A stretch of DNA of 61,813 bases from Candidatus Epulonipiscium sp. (GTDB lineage Bacteria; Bacillota; Clostridia; Lachnospirales; Defluviitaleaceae): the NCBI GenBank assembly GCA_012518815.1, contig JAAYRK010000095.1, positions 1-61,813 on the forward strand, written 5' to 3'. How positions within the stretch are numbered: the stretch's first letter is position 1; every line of letters begins with the position of its first letter. The notes under the pieces were generated by a model. The model was not told the DNA's origin and ran no database searches. It was given only the letters and a program-made list of their open reading frames with translations. Of this stretch, positions 36,601 through 44,523 are shown piece after piece. Both the position numbers and the translations under genes were made by a program.

Positions 36601-37098
36601 TTATACTGATTCCGCCATGAAAAAAAATTCTTCATCTAAAACATTCATTCTCATATAGGTATTTTCTGGCTCCTCAAATCCTAATCTTCTATATAATGGC
36701 TTACCTGCCTCAGTAGCTAATAATTCTATAGAAGAAACGTTTTGACTCTTTGCTTCTTCAATAAGCAATTGTAATAATTTAGAAGCTATCCCTCTTCTAC
36801 AATATTCTGGATAAGTAAATACATTGTGTACTGTAGCTGTTTTTCCTGTAATAAAATTAGGATTTGGTGGTTTTTCGCTTATGGTTAAGAAGGCTACAGA
36901 AACTGCTTTATCATCAATTTCACATATGTAAGCTATAAAATCACCTAAAGGAATGTGTTTCGAAAAATAATTAAATAAATTTTCCTCTAATATTTTGCTT
37001 TCACTTTCAGACATTAGTTTTACGTAAGAAGTTAAAAAATCCATTCGAAGCTTAATAAGTACATGTATATCTTCTAAAACAGCCTTTCGAATAATCAT
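36601..37098 (-). CDS. GNAT-family N-acetyltransferase
   Basis: A 165-residue acetyltransferase: MIIRKAVLEDIHVLIKLR start and HNVFTYPEYCRRGIASKLLQ acetyl-CoA-binding motif (RRGIA), ending with YRRLGFEEPENTYMRM. ATG 37098 follows AAGGGGG. It is in tandem with the RimJ/RimL-type gene, 18 bp apart, so the pair is probably one transcript. The 37150-37370 region upstream is AT-rich with no gene seen. Confidence 0.82.
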   Translation of the reverse strand: MIIRKAVLEDIHVLIKLRMDFLTSYVKLMSESESKILEENLFNYFSKHIPLGDFIAYICEIDDKAVSVAFLTISEKPPNPNFITGKTATVHNVFTYPEYCRRGIASKLLQLLIEEAKSQNVSSIELLATEAGKPLYRRLGFEEPENTYMRMNVLDEEFFFMAESV

Positions 37099-37370
37099 AA
37101 AAAACCCCCTTAATGTCTTTATAGCTTTAAAACAAATATATAAGACCAATCTTCAAAGCTTTATTATGCTGATTTTTAGCTGTGCCCCTCAAAATTTTAA
37201 AATAATATGAAACATATTACTTTATTTCTAAGTAAGAGTCAATATATTTTTTTATTTTTTATTAATTATTTTTCTACATTTTCAAATATTCTTTTACTTT
37301 AAAGTAGCCTATAATTATTTTTATATATTAACCATAATAAACTTCCTGTAAAAAATAGACTTTAAAATTA

Positions 37371-37402
37371 AAAAGCTGATAGATTAATCTCTATCAGCTT
37401 TT
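37371..37402. terminator. terminator of the GntR gene
   Basis: AAAAGCTGATAGA and TCTATCAGCTTTT, loop TTAATC, followed on the minus strand by TAATTTTAAAG. The GntR stop codon lies in the loop. Confidence 0.8.
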
Positions 37403-38064
37403 TTTAAATGTTTCATCATATTTTCTGCAACATTTTTAACATGTTGATTAGTAAGCTTTTCAGCTTCCTCAGGATTCCTGCCTTTTAATGCTTTTAATAT
37501 GGCCTTATGTTCCTGGGCTGATTTTAAATCTCTTCCCGGGATAGCTATGGATTCCATTCTAGCCCTTTGTACATAAATATGAAAATCCGATAATATATGT
37601 TTTAAGGGCTTACTGTTGGAAGCTTCATAAATTATTTCATGAAATTGTGTATCTAATTCATGCAAATGCTCCACATTATGCTTACTAGCATAAAACTCGG
37701 TTAATTCAATTATTTCTTCTAATTGTTTTAATTGTTCTTCGCTTATTCTTATAGCTGCCCATCTTGCAGCCAAACCTTCTATTAATGAACGTATTGCATA
37801 AATATCTATGATATCTTGTTCAGTTATGCCTGCAACTACTGTTCCTTTGTTAGGAATAGAGATTACAAGACCTTCTAGTTCTAGTTGTTTTAAAGCTTCT
37901 CTAACAGGAGTACGGCTAACTCCCAATTCTTTAGATACTACAACCTCTTTTATAGAATCTCCACTCTTATATTTTCCATTTAATATATCTTCTCTTATTT
38001 TGTGAAAAACTCGACCTTGAAGCGAATATTTATCACTCACTTCTTTAGTTAGATCATAGCTCAC
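37384..38064 (-). CDS. GntR-family regulator, FadR/FCD subgroup
   Basis: A 226-residue transcription factor: an N-terminal winged helix (VFHKIREDILNGKYKSGD, ELGVSRTPVREALKQLELEGLV) and a C-terminal FCD domain with the metal/ligand histidines (DTQFHEIIYEA, AQEHKAIL, NQHVKN). FCD regulators bind organic acids. GTG 38064 is six bases after AGGAGG, and an upstream TTG lies within that site. It follows the citrate synthase-aconitase-isocitrate dehydrogenase genes by 72 bp. I infer it controls them through the palindrome at 42700-42711. Confidence 0.88.
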   Translation of the reverse strand: MSYDLTKEVSDKYSLQGRVFHKIREDILNGKYKSGDSIKEVVVSKELGVSRTPVREALKQLELEGLVISIPNKGTVVAGITEQDIIDIYAIRSLIEGLAARWAAIRISEEQLKQLEEIIELTEFYASKHNVEHLHELDTQFHEIIYEASNSKPLKHILSDFHIYVQRARMESIAIPGRDLKSAQEHKAILKALKGRNPEEAEKLTNQHVKNVAENMMKHLKKADRD

Positions 38065-38136
38065 ATTAGTCCTCCTTAATTGCTCCAATGATTTCTAAAA
38101 GCAAAAACTGCTTTTTTCATAGGAGGTGTATATCCA

Positions 38137-39300
38137 TTATAATGATTTAATTGTTTCCATTACATAATCTGCAAATTCCTGATTGGTTGCTCCTGTGTTT
38201 CTTCCTGTAATAACTAATTTCTTTTCAGTGCGAGTACATATGTCCATTGCTTTATCTAATTTACTAGCTTCATCCACATATCCTATATGAGATAGTAGCA
38301 TAGATGCTGCTCTAATAATACTACTTGGATCCGCATATTTGTCTCTTCCTTCAGCCACCATCCTTGGAGCAGAACCGTGAATTGCTTCAAACATAGCATA
38401 TTTCTTTCCAATATTTGCACTACCTGCTGTTCCTACTCCACCTTGGAATTCTGCAGCTTCGTCAGTTAAAATATCTCCATAGAGATTTGGAAGAACAAAC
38501 ACTTGGAACTGAGTTCTTCTTTTTTCATCAACTAATTTAGCTGTCATAATGTCGATATACCAATCATCCATTTCAATTTCAGGATAATCTTTAGCAACTT
38601 CTTTACATATGTTAAGGAATTTTCCGTCTGTTGTCTTAACAACATTAGCTTTAGTTACAACAGTAACTTTTTTCTTTCCATTAGCTCTTGCATAATCAAA
38701 AGCTGCTTTTGCTATTCTTTCAATTCCTTGAGTTGTCATTACTTTAAAATCAAAAGCTATATCTTCATTCAAATGAAATCCTTTAGAACCAAGAACATAA
38801 GCTCCTTCTGTGTTTTCTCTAAAGAAAGTCCAATCTATTCCTTGTTCTGGTACTCTTACAGGACGTACATTAGCAAAAAGATCTAATTCTTTTCTCATTG
38901 CTACATTGGCACTTTCTATGTTAGGCCATGGATCTCCAGCTCTTGGAGTAGTAGTAGGTCCTTTTAATATTACATGACATTTTTTTATTTCTTCTAAAAC
39001 ATCATCAGGAATAGCCTTGTTAACTTTAGCTCTGTTTTCTATAGTAAGGCCGTCAATAACTTTAAATTTAACCTTTCCTTTTTCAACTTCATCTTTTAAT
39101 AAAAACTCTAAAATTCTTTGAGCTTGAGCAGTAATAGCAGGACCAATACCGTCTCCTCCTACAATACCGATGATGATTTCATCAAGACTTTTGTAATCAA
39201 TAAAATCTCCTTGACTTTTCATCATTTCTACTCTTTGAAGTTGTTCTTCAATAAGTTTCCCAAACTTTTCTTTTGCTTCTTCAATAATCTTGTAGTCCAT
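38137..39300 (-). CDS. isocitrate dehydrogenase (isocitrate/isopropylmalate dehydrogenase family)
   Basis: Oxidatively decarboxylates isocitrate to 2-oxoglutarate. The 387-residue protein has an unusual N-terminal helical extension of about 40 residues before the GIVGGDGIGPA start of the family fold. Motifs include RENTEGAY, VTKANV and NLYGDILTDEAAEFQGGVG. The context after Re-citrate synthase and aconitase makes isocitrate the likely substrate, rather than isopropylmalate. Together the three genes supply 2-oxoglutarate for glutamate synthesis in an anaerobe with an incomplete cycle. Confidence 0.9.
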   Translation of the reverse strand: MDYKIIEEAKEKFGKLIEEQLQRVEMMKSQGDFIDYKSLDEIIIGIVGGDGIGPAITAQAQRILEFLLKDEVEKGKVKFKVIDGLTIENRAKVNKAIPDDVLEEIKKCHVILKGPTTTPRAGDPWPNIESANVAMRKELDLFANVRPVRVPEQGIDWTFFRENTEGAYVLGSKGFHLNEDIAFDFKVMTTQGIERIAKAAFDYARANGKKKVTVVTKANVVKTTDGKFLNICKEVAKDYPEIEMDDWYIDIMTAKLVDEKRRTQFQVFVLPNLYGDILTDEAAEFQGGVGTAGSANIGKKYAMFEAIHGSAPRMVAEGRDKYADPSSIIRAASMLLSHIGYVDEASKLDKAMDICTRTEKKLVITGRNTGATNQEFADYVMETIKSL

Positions 39301-39327
39301 TATATGCTCCTCCTTATTATTTTCTTA

Positions 39328-41253
39328 CTATGCATTTTGTTGCTTTATAAGATTAATCTTACCTCCAGCAAGAAGCATTTGTCTTTCTCTTTCAGAAACA
39401 TCTAAAGACATTTCATACTCGGTTCCTTGAGTTTTATTTTTTACTATAACAGTATTTCCTTTTACTTGTTCTATGACATTTTCAATTACTAGTTCATCAA
39501 ACTCTTGTATTTTATCATAATCTTCAGGATTATTAAAGGTCAAAGTCAATATTCCCGAATTAATTAAGTTTGCTTTATGAATTCGTGCAAAGCTTTTTAC
39601 AAGAACTGCTTTTATTCCTAAATATAATGGAGCTAATGCTGCGTGCTCTCTAGAAGAACCTTGTCCGTAGTTTTCTCCCCCTACTATAAAACCTCCACCA
39701 TTTTCTTTTGCTCTTTTTGGGAAAGCATCATTACATGGTGTTAAACAAAACTCTGCTAAGTAAGGTATATTAGATCTAAAGGGTAAAAGTTTTGCATTTG
39801 AAGGCATAATGTGGTCTGTTGTAATATTATCTTCTACTTTAATTAATACCTTTCCTTCCACCATGTCATTTAGAGGATTATTAATAGGAAATGGCTTAAT
39901 ATTAGGTCCTTGGATTACTTCTACAGAAGCAGGATCTTCTGCTGGAGCTATTATCATATTGTCATCAATTGTAAATTCATCAGGCATTTCTACAGATATA
40001 TCTTCATTAATAGTTCTAGGATCGGTTAATTTACCTGTTATTGCACTAATTGCTGCTGTTTCTGGACTTACAAGGTATACACTTGCAGATACGGTACCAC
40101 AACGTCCTTTAAAGTTTCTGTTAAAGGTACGAAGAGAAATAGCATCTGTTGCTGGTGCTTGTCCCATACCAATACAAGGACCACAACCAGATTCTAATAA
40201 TCTTGCTCCAGCAGCAATCAAGTCAGCTAAAGCACCGTTTTCAGCAAGCATGGTTAATACCTGCTTAGAACCTGGAGCAATAACTAAACTCACATCAGGA
40301 TGTACTGTTTTTCCTTTTAAAATCTTAGCAACTTTCATTAAATCCATATATGAACTATTAGTACAACTACCAATAGCTACTTGATCAACTTTAACATCTT
40401 TAAACTCAGAAACCTTCTTAACATTATCAGGACTATGAGGAGCCGCTGCTAATGGCTCAAGTTCATCTAGATTAATTTCAACTACTTCATCATATTCAGC
40501 ATCTTCATCAGGCTTTAATTCAGTCCATACATCTTCTCTTTTTTGAGCTTTTAGGAATTCTCTAGTAACTTCATCACTAGGGAAAATAGAAGTAGTTGCT
40601 CCCAATTCTGCACCCATGTTTGTTATGGTTGCTCTTTCTGGAACTGTTAAAGACTTTATTCCATCTCCTGTATATTCAATAACTTTGCCAACGCCGCCTT
40701 TTACGGTTAATCTTCTTAGAACTTCCAAAATAATATCTTTTGCTGTTACAAAAGGTCTTAATTTACCTTTTAATTTTACATTTACAACTTTAGGCATTGT
40801 AATATAATAGGTTCCGCCACCCATAGCAACAGCTACGTCTAATCCTCCTGCTCCAATGGCTATCATTCCTAAGCCTCCGCCAGTAGGAGTATGACTGTCA
40901 GAACCTAAAAGGGTTTCACCAGGAACTCCAAAGCGTTCAAGATGAACCTGATGACAAATTCCATTACCAGGTCTAGAAAAATATATTCCGTGTTTTTTTG
41001 CCACAGTTTGAATATATTTATGGTCATCAGCATTTTCAAAACCCTGTTGAAGCATATTATGGTCAATATAAGCAACAGAGCGTTTAGTCTTTACCCTGTC
41101 AATACCCATAGCTTGAAATTGAAGATAAGCCATGGTTCCTGTGGAATCTTGTGTTAGTGTTTGATCTATACGGATTCCTATTTCTTCTCCGGGAACCATA
41201 TTCCCTTCTACTAAATGTGCCTTAAGAATTTTTTGTGTTAAATTAAGTCCCAT
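39328..41253 (-). CDS. aconitate hydratase
   Basis: Interconverts citrate and isocitrate using a [4Fe-4S] cluster. The 641-residue protein is of the shorter, bacterial aconitase-X/mitochondrial-like group. Cluster Cys are in AIGSCTNSSY (about residue 300) and ESGCGPCIGMG (about 363). Other motifs are GSDSHTPTGGGLGM and GENYGQGSSREHAAL in the swivel domain. It starts 4 bp after the stop of Re-citrate synthase and ends 27 bp before isocitrate dehydrogenase. Confidence 0.94.
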   Translation of the reverse strand: MGLNLTQKILKAHLVEGNMVPGEEIGIRIDQTLTQDSTGTMAYLQFQAMGIDRVKTKRSVAYIDHNMLQQGFENADDHKYIQTVAKKHGIYFSRPGNGICHQVHLERFGVPGETLLGSDSHTPTGGGLGMIAIGAGGLDVAVAMGGGTYYITMPKVVNVKLKGKLRPFVTAKDIILEVLRRLTVKGGVGKVIEYTGDGIKSLTVPERATITNMGAELGATTSIFPSDEVTREFLKAQKREDVWTELKPDEDAEYDEVVEINLDELEPLAAAPHSPDNVKKVSEFKDVKVDQVAIGSCTNSSYMDLMKVAKILKGKTVHPDVSLVIAPGSKQVLTMLAENGALADLIAAGARLLESGCGPCIGMGQAPATDAISLRTFNRNFKGRCGTVSASVYLVSPETAAISAITGKLTDPRTINEDISVEMPDEFTIDDNMIIAPAEDPASVEVIQGPNIKPFPINNPLNDMVEGKVLIKVEDNITTDHIMPSNAKLLPFRSNIPYLAEFCLTPCNDAFPKRAKENGGGFIVGGENYGQGSSREHAALAPLYLGIKAVLVKSFARIHKANLINSGILTLTFNNPEDYDKIQEFDELVIENVIEQVKGNTVIVKNKTQGTEYEMSLDVSERERQMLLAGGKINLIKQQNA

Positions 41254-41257
41254 CTCA

Positions 41258-42643
41258 TTATTCTCCTTCCGATAATGAATTTGATTCTTTCATTGCTCTT
41301 AAAGTCACTTCTTCAAGTTCTTCATCAGTAATAACTGTAACCCTTCCTTCATCGTATTGTGAATCCACCCACTCTTTAACTTTTACTACAACTGCATTGT
41401 TTTTATCTAATGCTTTATCTCCTCTTAAATTAAAGTAAGTGTTAATCCAATGTGCTACCCCTGCAAGACCGGATGTATTGGATACTGATACACGACAAGG
41501 GCGGTTTAGTAATTTTTCAGTATCAAAAATATTATATATTTCTTCATTTTTTAATAAGCCATCTGCATGAATTCCTGCTCTAGTAACATTAAAATTCTTC
41601 CCTACAAAAGGAGTCATAGGAGGAATCTTATAGTTAAGTTCTTTTTCAAAATACTCGGCAATTTCAGTTATTACCGTAGTATCCATTCCATCTGTTGTAC
41701 CTCTAAATTGTGCATACTCTATAACCATTGCTTCAAGAGGACAATTACCAGTTCTTTCCCCTATGCCCAGCAAGGAACAATTAACTGCAGAAGCACCATA
41801 AAGCCAAGCAGTAGATGCATTATTTACAGCCCTATAAAAGTCATTGTGACCATGCCATTCTATAAGTTCTGAAGGAACTCTTGCATGATGCAACAATCCG
41901 TAAATAATACCTTGGACACTTCTAGGAAGGGCCGCTCCAGGATATGTTACCCCATAACCCATTGTATCACAAGCACGGATTTTAACAGGTACTCCTGATT
42001 CCTTACTTAATTTCATAAGTTCATAAACAAAAGGAACAACAAAACCATAAAAATCAGCTCTTGTGATATCTTCCAAATGACACCTTGGTCTAACACCGGT
42101 CTCAATACATTCTCTCACAACTGATAGGTAATGGTCAACTGCTTGTTTTCTTGTCATTTTTAATTTATAAAAAATGTGATAGTCTGAACAACTTACTAAT
42201 ATACCTGTTTCTTTTAATCCAATTTCTTTTACCATTTCAAAATCTTTTTTAGAAGCACGAATCCAGCTGGTAACCTCTGGAAATTCATAACCTCTTTCTA
42301 AACATTTATAAACAGCATCTCTATCTTTCTTACTATATAAAAAGAATTCGCTTTGCCTTATAATTCCTTTAGGACCAGAAAGTTTATGAAGTAAATCATA
42401 TAAATGAACAATTTGTTCAGTAGTATAAGGCTCTCTTGATTGTTGTCCATCACGAAAAGTAGTGTCAGTAATCCATATTTCATCGGGCATGTGTATTGGA
42501 ACATGGCGATGATTAAATACTACCTTAGGAATTTCTTCATAATTAAATATATTTCTGTATAAATTAGGTTCTTGCACATCTTGAAGAGGATATGTGAATT
42601 CCGTTCTTTCCAATAAATTTGTTTTCTTATTATATTCTATCAT
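41258..42643 (-). CDS. Re-citrate synthase (homocitrate/isopropylmalate synthase-like)
   Basis: A DRE-TIM metallolyase of 461 residues: ITDTTFRDGQQSREPYT (about 58-74) carries the catalytic Arg and metal Asp, and WHGHNDFYRAV carries the metal histidines. The protein resembles the Re-stereospecific citrate synthase of Clostridium kluyveri in length and motifs (GYEFPEVTSWIRASKKD, RPRCHLEDITRADFYGFV). It replaces ordinary Si-citrate synthase in many strict anaerobes. As first gene of the operon with aconitase and isocitrate dehydrogenase, citrate formation is the best-supported role, though homocitrate synthase is a related alternative. Confidence 0.88.
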   Translation of the reverse strand: MIEYNKKTNLLERTEFTYPLQDVQEPNLYRNIFNYEEIPKVVFNHRHVPIHMPDEIWITDTTFRDGQQSREPYTTEQIVHLYDLLHKLSGPKGIIRQSEFFLYSKKDRDAVYKCLERGYEFPEVTSWIRASKKDFEMVKEIGLKETGILVSCSDYHIFYKLKMTRKQAVDHYLSVVRECIETGVRPRCHLEDITRADFYGFVVPFVYELMKLSKESGVPVKIRACDTMGYGVTYPGAALPRSVQGIIYGLLHHARVPSELIEWHGHNDFYRAVNNASTAWLYGASAVNCSLLGIGERTGNCPLEAMVIEYAQFRGTTDGMDTTVITEIAEYFEKELNYKIPPMTPFVGKNFNVTRAGIHADGLLKNEEIYNIFDTEKLLNRPCRVSVSNTSGLAGVAHWINTYFNLRGDKALDKNNAVVVKVKEWVDSQYDEGRVTVITDEELEEVTLRAMKESNSLSEGE

Positions 42644-42667
42644 GGTTTTCCCCCTTATTTTTCTTTG

Positions 42668-42680
42668 GTTAATAATTAAC
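42668..42680. promoter_or_regulatory. 13-bp palindrome in the citrate operon leader
   Basis: GTTAAT-A-ATTAAC lies between the inferred transcription start and the start codon of Re-citrate synthase. It could be an operator for a second regulator or simply AT-rich chance; its odd centre does not fit the Rex consensus. Confidence 0.3.
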
Positions 42681-42699
42681 AGGTTTAATAATACGTATA

Positions 42700-42728
42700 A
42701 TTGTATACAGTCATACCTATCTTGTCAA
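42700..42728 (-). promoter_or_regulatory. citrate operon promoter with GntR-type operator over the -10
   Basis: On the minus strand TTGACA (42728-42723), 17 bases, TACAAT (42705-42700). The palindrome ACTGTATACAAT (42711-42700) covers the -10 box. TGTATACA-centred palindromes are typical of FCD-type GntR operators, and a GntR gene closes this cluster. The position predicts repression. Confidence 0.65.
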
Positions 42729-42790
42729 TGGAATATTCTTAAAATTGTATAGAAAAAATATTTAGTTGCAAATTCCAATTACATATAATT

Positions 42791-42824
42791 ACAGACAGCT
42801 TGGTATCTTATGTAAGTTGTCTGT
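42791..42824. repeat. 11-bp inverted repeat
   Basis: ACAGACAGCTT and AAGTTGTCTGT (one G-U) enclose GGTATCTTATGT. No T-tract follows on either strand, so it is not a standard terminator. It lies in the 333-bp gap between the citrate operon and the small zinc-binding gene; the rest of that gap (42830-42976) is AT-rich with nothing recognisable. Confidence 0.4.
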
Positions 42825-42976
42825 TGATTTCTTTAAATCATATGCTTTTAAGCCGTTTTTTTATAAGTTTAAGATTTATTAAGCTAATTTTGTTTTCATT
42901 TTAAAAATGAATCCGTTGATATTTGTTCCTTCAGATTATGAATTTTCATTATAATAAAAGAATCTTTTTAGAAACT

Positions 42977-43219
42977 CTATATTTTCTTCTTATCAATAGG
43001 AAATTTATATTCCCTGCCACAGTTTTCACAGTAAAATAAGTGAACACATTTATTAGACGGATATCCGTCAATTTTTGCTGTTAAAGATAAAGGAAGATTA
43101 GGACTGTAAGAATCATAATAATCAGTCTCTCTTCCGAGGTCTTTAATCTTCTTATTGCAATTATTACATATCAAATTTACTGAATTTAACGCATTACATA
43201 AAGGGCAAACAAAATCCAT
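42977..43219 (-). CDS. small zinc-binding protein, unknown
   Basis: An 80-residue protein with four CxxC-type pairs: CPLC and CNNC at the N-terminus (about 5-22) and CVHLFYCENCG towards the end. It likely binds one or two zinc ions. It has no membrane segment. It starts with ATG behind AAAGGATG. No family is recognised. It lies between the citrate operon and the DnaA-box cluster and appears monocistronic. Confidence 0.55.
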   Translation of the reverse strand: MDFVCPLCNALNSVNLICNNCNKKIKDLGRETDYYDSYSPNLPLSLTAKIDGYPSNKCVHLFYCENCGREYKFPIDKKKI

Positions 43220-43344
43220 ATAATCATCCTTTCAATAATTCTAAAAAATTAATAAGTTATTAAGTTTTTATTAAAAAAAACCTATTAGAATGTATATAAT
43301 TGTTCAAATTTTTCATCACCATTTAACATAAATTTTATTATTTT

Positions 43345-43476
43345 TGTGGATAACTATTTTGTTTATCCACATAATCCACAATGTTATGCACAGACATATT
43401 CATCAATTTTAAAGGTTTTTTTCATTTTTCCACATTCTTCACATTTAATTTTTATAAATATATTCACTGTGGATAT
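43345..43476. other. cluster of DnaA boxes
   Basis: Three perfect TTATNCACA boxes: 43345-43353 (minus), 43363-43371 (plus) and 43384-43392 (plus, TTATGCACA). Three more have one mismatch: 43372-43380 (TAATCCACA), 43426-43434 (TTTTCCACA) and 43468-43476 (minus, ATATCCACA). A run of almost pure A/T follows (43487-43600). The cluster fills most of the 403-bp gap 43220-43622. No dnaA, dnaN or other origin genes flank it, so an extra-oriC DnaA-binding cluster is the preferred reading. Confidence 0.75.
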
Positions 43477-43544
43477 TTACTTTTTTGGGTTACATAAATT
43501 TAATTATCAATTATAATTTATAATTTTTACTTACTATTATTATG

Positions 43545-43573
43545 TCATATCAATAATTTATTCTACATAGATT
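43545..43573 (+). promoter_or_regulatory. sigma-E-like promoter
   Basis: TCATATC (43545-43551), 14 bases, CATAGATT (43566-43573). It matches the Bacillus sigma-E consensus (KMATATT N14-15 CATACANT) at all but one base of each box, 50 bp before the gene at 43623. Confidence 0.5.
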
Positions 43574-43622
43574 TATAATTAAGAAGATATTTCAAAAAAA
43601 TTAAAGGAGGCTAATGTAAAAC

Positions 43623-43829
43623 ATGAACCACCTAAATCAAAACTCTTATGAACTTCAAGATATACCTGAACCTTTTAGAGGTCATCGTAAAGACTTCACT
43701 AATATAAGTCCTGATACAGGACAAATTGATTCTCAACAAGCAACTAGCTCAAGCTTTTATCCATCTTTCAAAATGGAAGATTTATTTCTAATTCTAATAC
43801 TATTTTTATTATTAAATGATCATAAATAA
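43623..43829 (+). CDS. small protein with hydrophobic C-terminal tail
   Basis: A 68-residue protein. The first 48 residues are polar and Ser/Gln/Asn-rich; the last 18 (MEDLFLILILFLLLNDHK) form one hydrophobic segment ending in Asn-Asp. That tail resembles the hydrophobic segments of the two twin proteins at 43967 and 45973 and the tail of the protein at 46216. AGGAGG lies 12 bases upstream of the ATG, a long spacing. It has its own terminator and a sigma-E-like promoter. No known family is recognised; a sporulation role is inferred from promoter and neighbours. Confidence 0.6.
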   Translation: MNHLNQNSYELQDIPEPFRGHRKDFTNISPDTGQIDSQQATSSSFYPSFKMEDLFLILILFLLLNDHK

Positions 43830-43840
43830 CTGTTAGCAAA

Positions 43841-43864
43841 GAAAAGTCCTGTTTAGGACTTTTT
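43841..43864 (+). terminator. rho-independent terminator
   Basis: AAAAGTCCT, loop GTTT, AGGACTTTTTT, directly behind the small gene at 43623-43829. Confidence 0.88.
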
Positions 43865-43871
43865 TCTTTAG

Positions 43872-43900
43872 TAACACTTATTTTTAATCATTCATAGAAT
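43872..43900 (+). promoter_or_regulatory. sigma-K-like promoter
   Basis: AACA (43872-43875), exactly 16 bases, CATAGAATA (43892-43900). This is a full match to the Bacillus sigma-K consensus mACm-N16-17-CATAnnnTA. It is 66 bp before the ATG at 43967. The same two boxes with the same spacing recur at 46772-46800. Confidence 0.6.
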
Positions 43901-43966
43901 ATAACATACAGAAGAAAATCCCTCTTACTCATTATGAAATATAAGCTTGAAAGGAGGTGCCCTTAA

Positions 43967-44128
43967 ATGTCATCAGCTAAAGGTTTTGGTGCTGGATATA
44001 GTGTTATATTTTTATTCTTCTTTTTATTATTATTTAATGAAGGATATGGCTCAAAATTTGATAATTCCCTATTCTTTTTCTTATTAATCTTCTTAATTTT
44101 ATTTGGTGGATTTGGATTTGGATATTAA
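43967..44128 (+). CDS. small Gly/Phe/Leu-rich double-hydrophobic protein (twin 1)
   Basis: A 53-residue protein with ATG seven bases after AAAGGAGG. It has two hydrophobic segments, VIFLFFFLLLFNEG (about 13-26) and SLFFFLLIFLILFGGFGFG (about 34-52), joined by a short Gly/Lys/Asp linker. It is a clear paralogue of the protein at 45973-46179. It lies between a sigma-K-like promoter and a large palindromic terminator. Small hydrophobic Gly-rich proteins such as the YjcZ family occur in Bacillus sporulation; a similar spore role is inferred, but no named family is claimed. Confidence 0.7.
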   Translation: MSSAKGFGAGYSVIFLFFFLLLFNEGYGSKFDNSLFFFLLIFLILFGGFGFGY

Positions 44129-44133
44129 GCCAT

Positions 44134-44169
44134 AAAGGTACATATCTTAAATTTAAGATATGTACCTTT
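44134..44169. terminator. 36-bp perfect palindrome, bidirectional terminator
   Basis: AAAGGTACATATCTTAAA followed directly by its exact reverse complement. It lies between the rightward twin-1 gene and the leftward gene ending at 44185 and can fold on both strands. Confidence 0.8.
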
Positions 44170-44184
44170 TGCTAAAATATCATA

Positions 44185-44523
44185 TTATTCCATACTAGAA
44201 TCAATGCTTTGTGCTTTAAAATTCTGTACTTCCATCTGAATACTTTTTGCTGTATTAATAATATTTATCATTTCTATCATTCTATCAATATTAAAGCGCG
44301 CCTCTTTTTCTAAAAAAGGTTTTATTGCCTCCATAAGTATCACTTCTTTAGTTGGATTTTTTATTGCATTTTCTTTATGTTTTATGGCAAAGTCATTCAT
44401 TTTTGAAATATATTTTTCTTGTACCATATTTTTAAATAGATTTGTAATCTCTACAATATCCTTTCTTATATATTCTTTATTCATTATCATAGAACTCATT
44501 TCGTTAATATTTTCTTCTTGCAC
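44185..44523 (-). CDS. small helical protein with AIKPF motif
   Basis: A 112-residue soluble, mainly helical protein. The segment EKYISKMNDFAI ... NPTKEVILMEAIKPFLEKE ... MIEMINIINTAKS (about 36-95) aligns well with the protein at 46216-46680 (EKYI-KM, NPTKE, AIKPF identical). A similar motif appears in the proteins at 46901 and 47556. It starts at GTG 44523, seven bases after AGGGAGG, and overlaps the end of the subtilisin gene by 20 bp, so the two are translationally coupled. No known family is recognised. Confidence 0.62.
   Translation of the reverse strand: MQEENINEMSSMIMNKEYIRKDIVEITNLFKNMVQEKYISKMNDFAIKHKENAIKNPTKEVILMEAIKPFLEKEARFNIDRMIEMINIINTAKSIQMEVQNFKAQSIDSSME

Noticed and set aside
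39809-40384. Rightward 191-residue frame inside the aconitase gene
   Set aside because: It is antisense to a clear aconitase, lacks a ribosome site and shows no protein-like motifs.
42668-42680. Rex operator before the citrate operon
   Set aside because: The palindrome has an odd centre and lacks the TTGT/ACAA ends with four-base spacing of Rex sites.
43345-43600. Chromosomal origin oriC
   Set aside because: The DnaA boxes fit, but no origin genes flank the site and leuS and the EF-G-like gene to the right still point left. Kept as a DnaA-box cluster; GC skew would decide.
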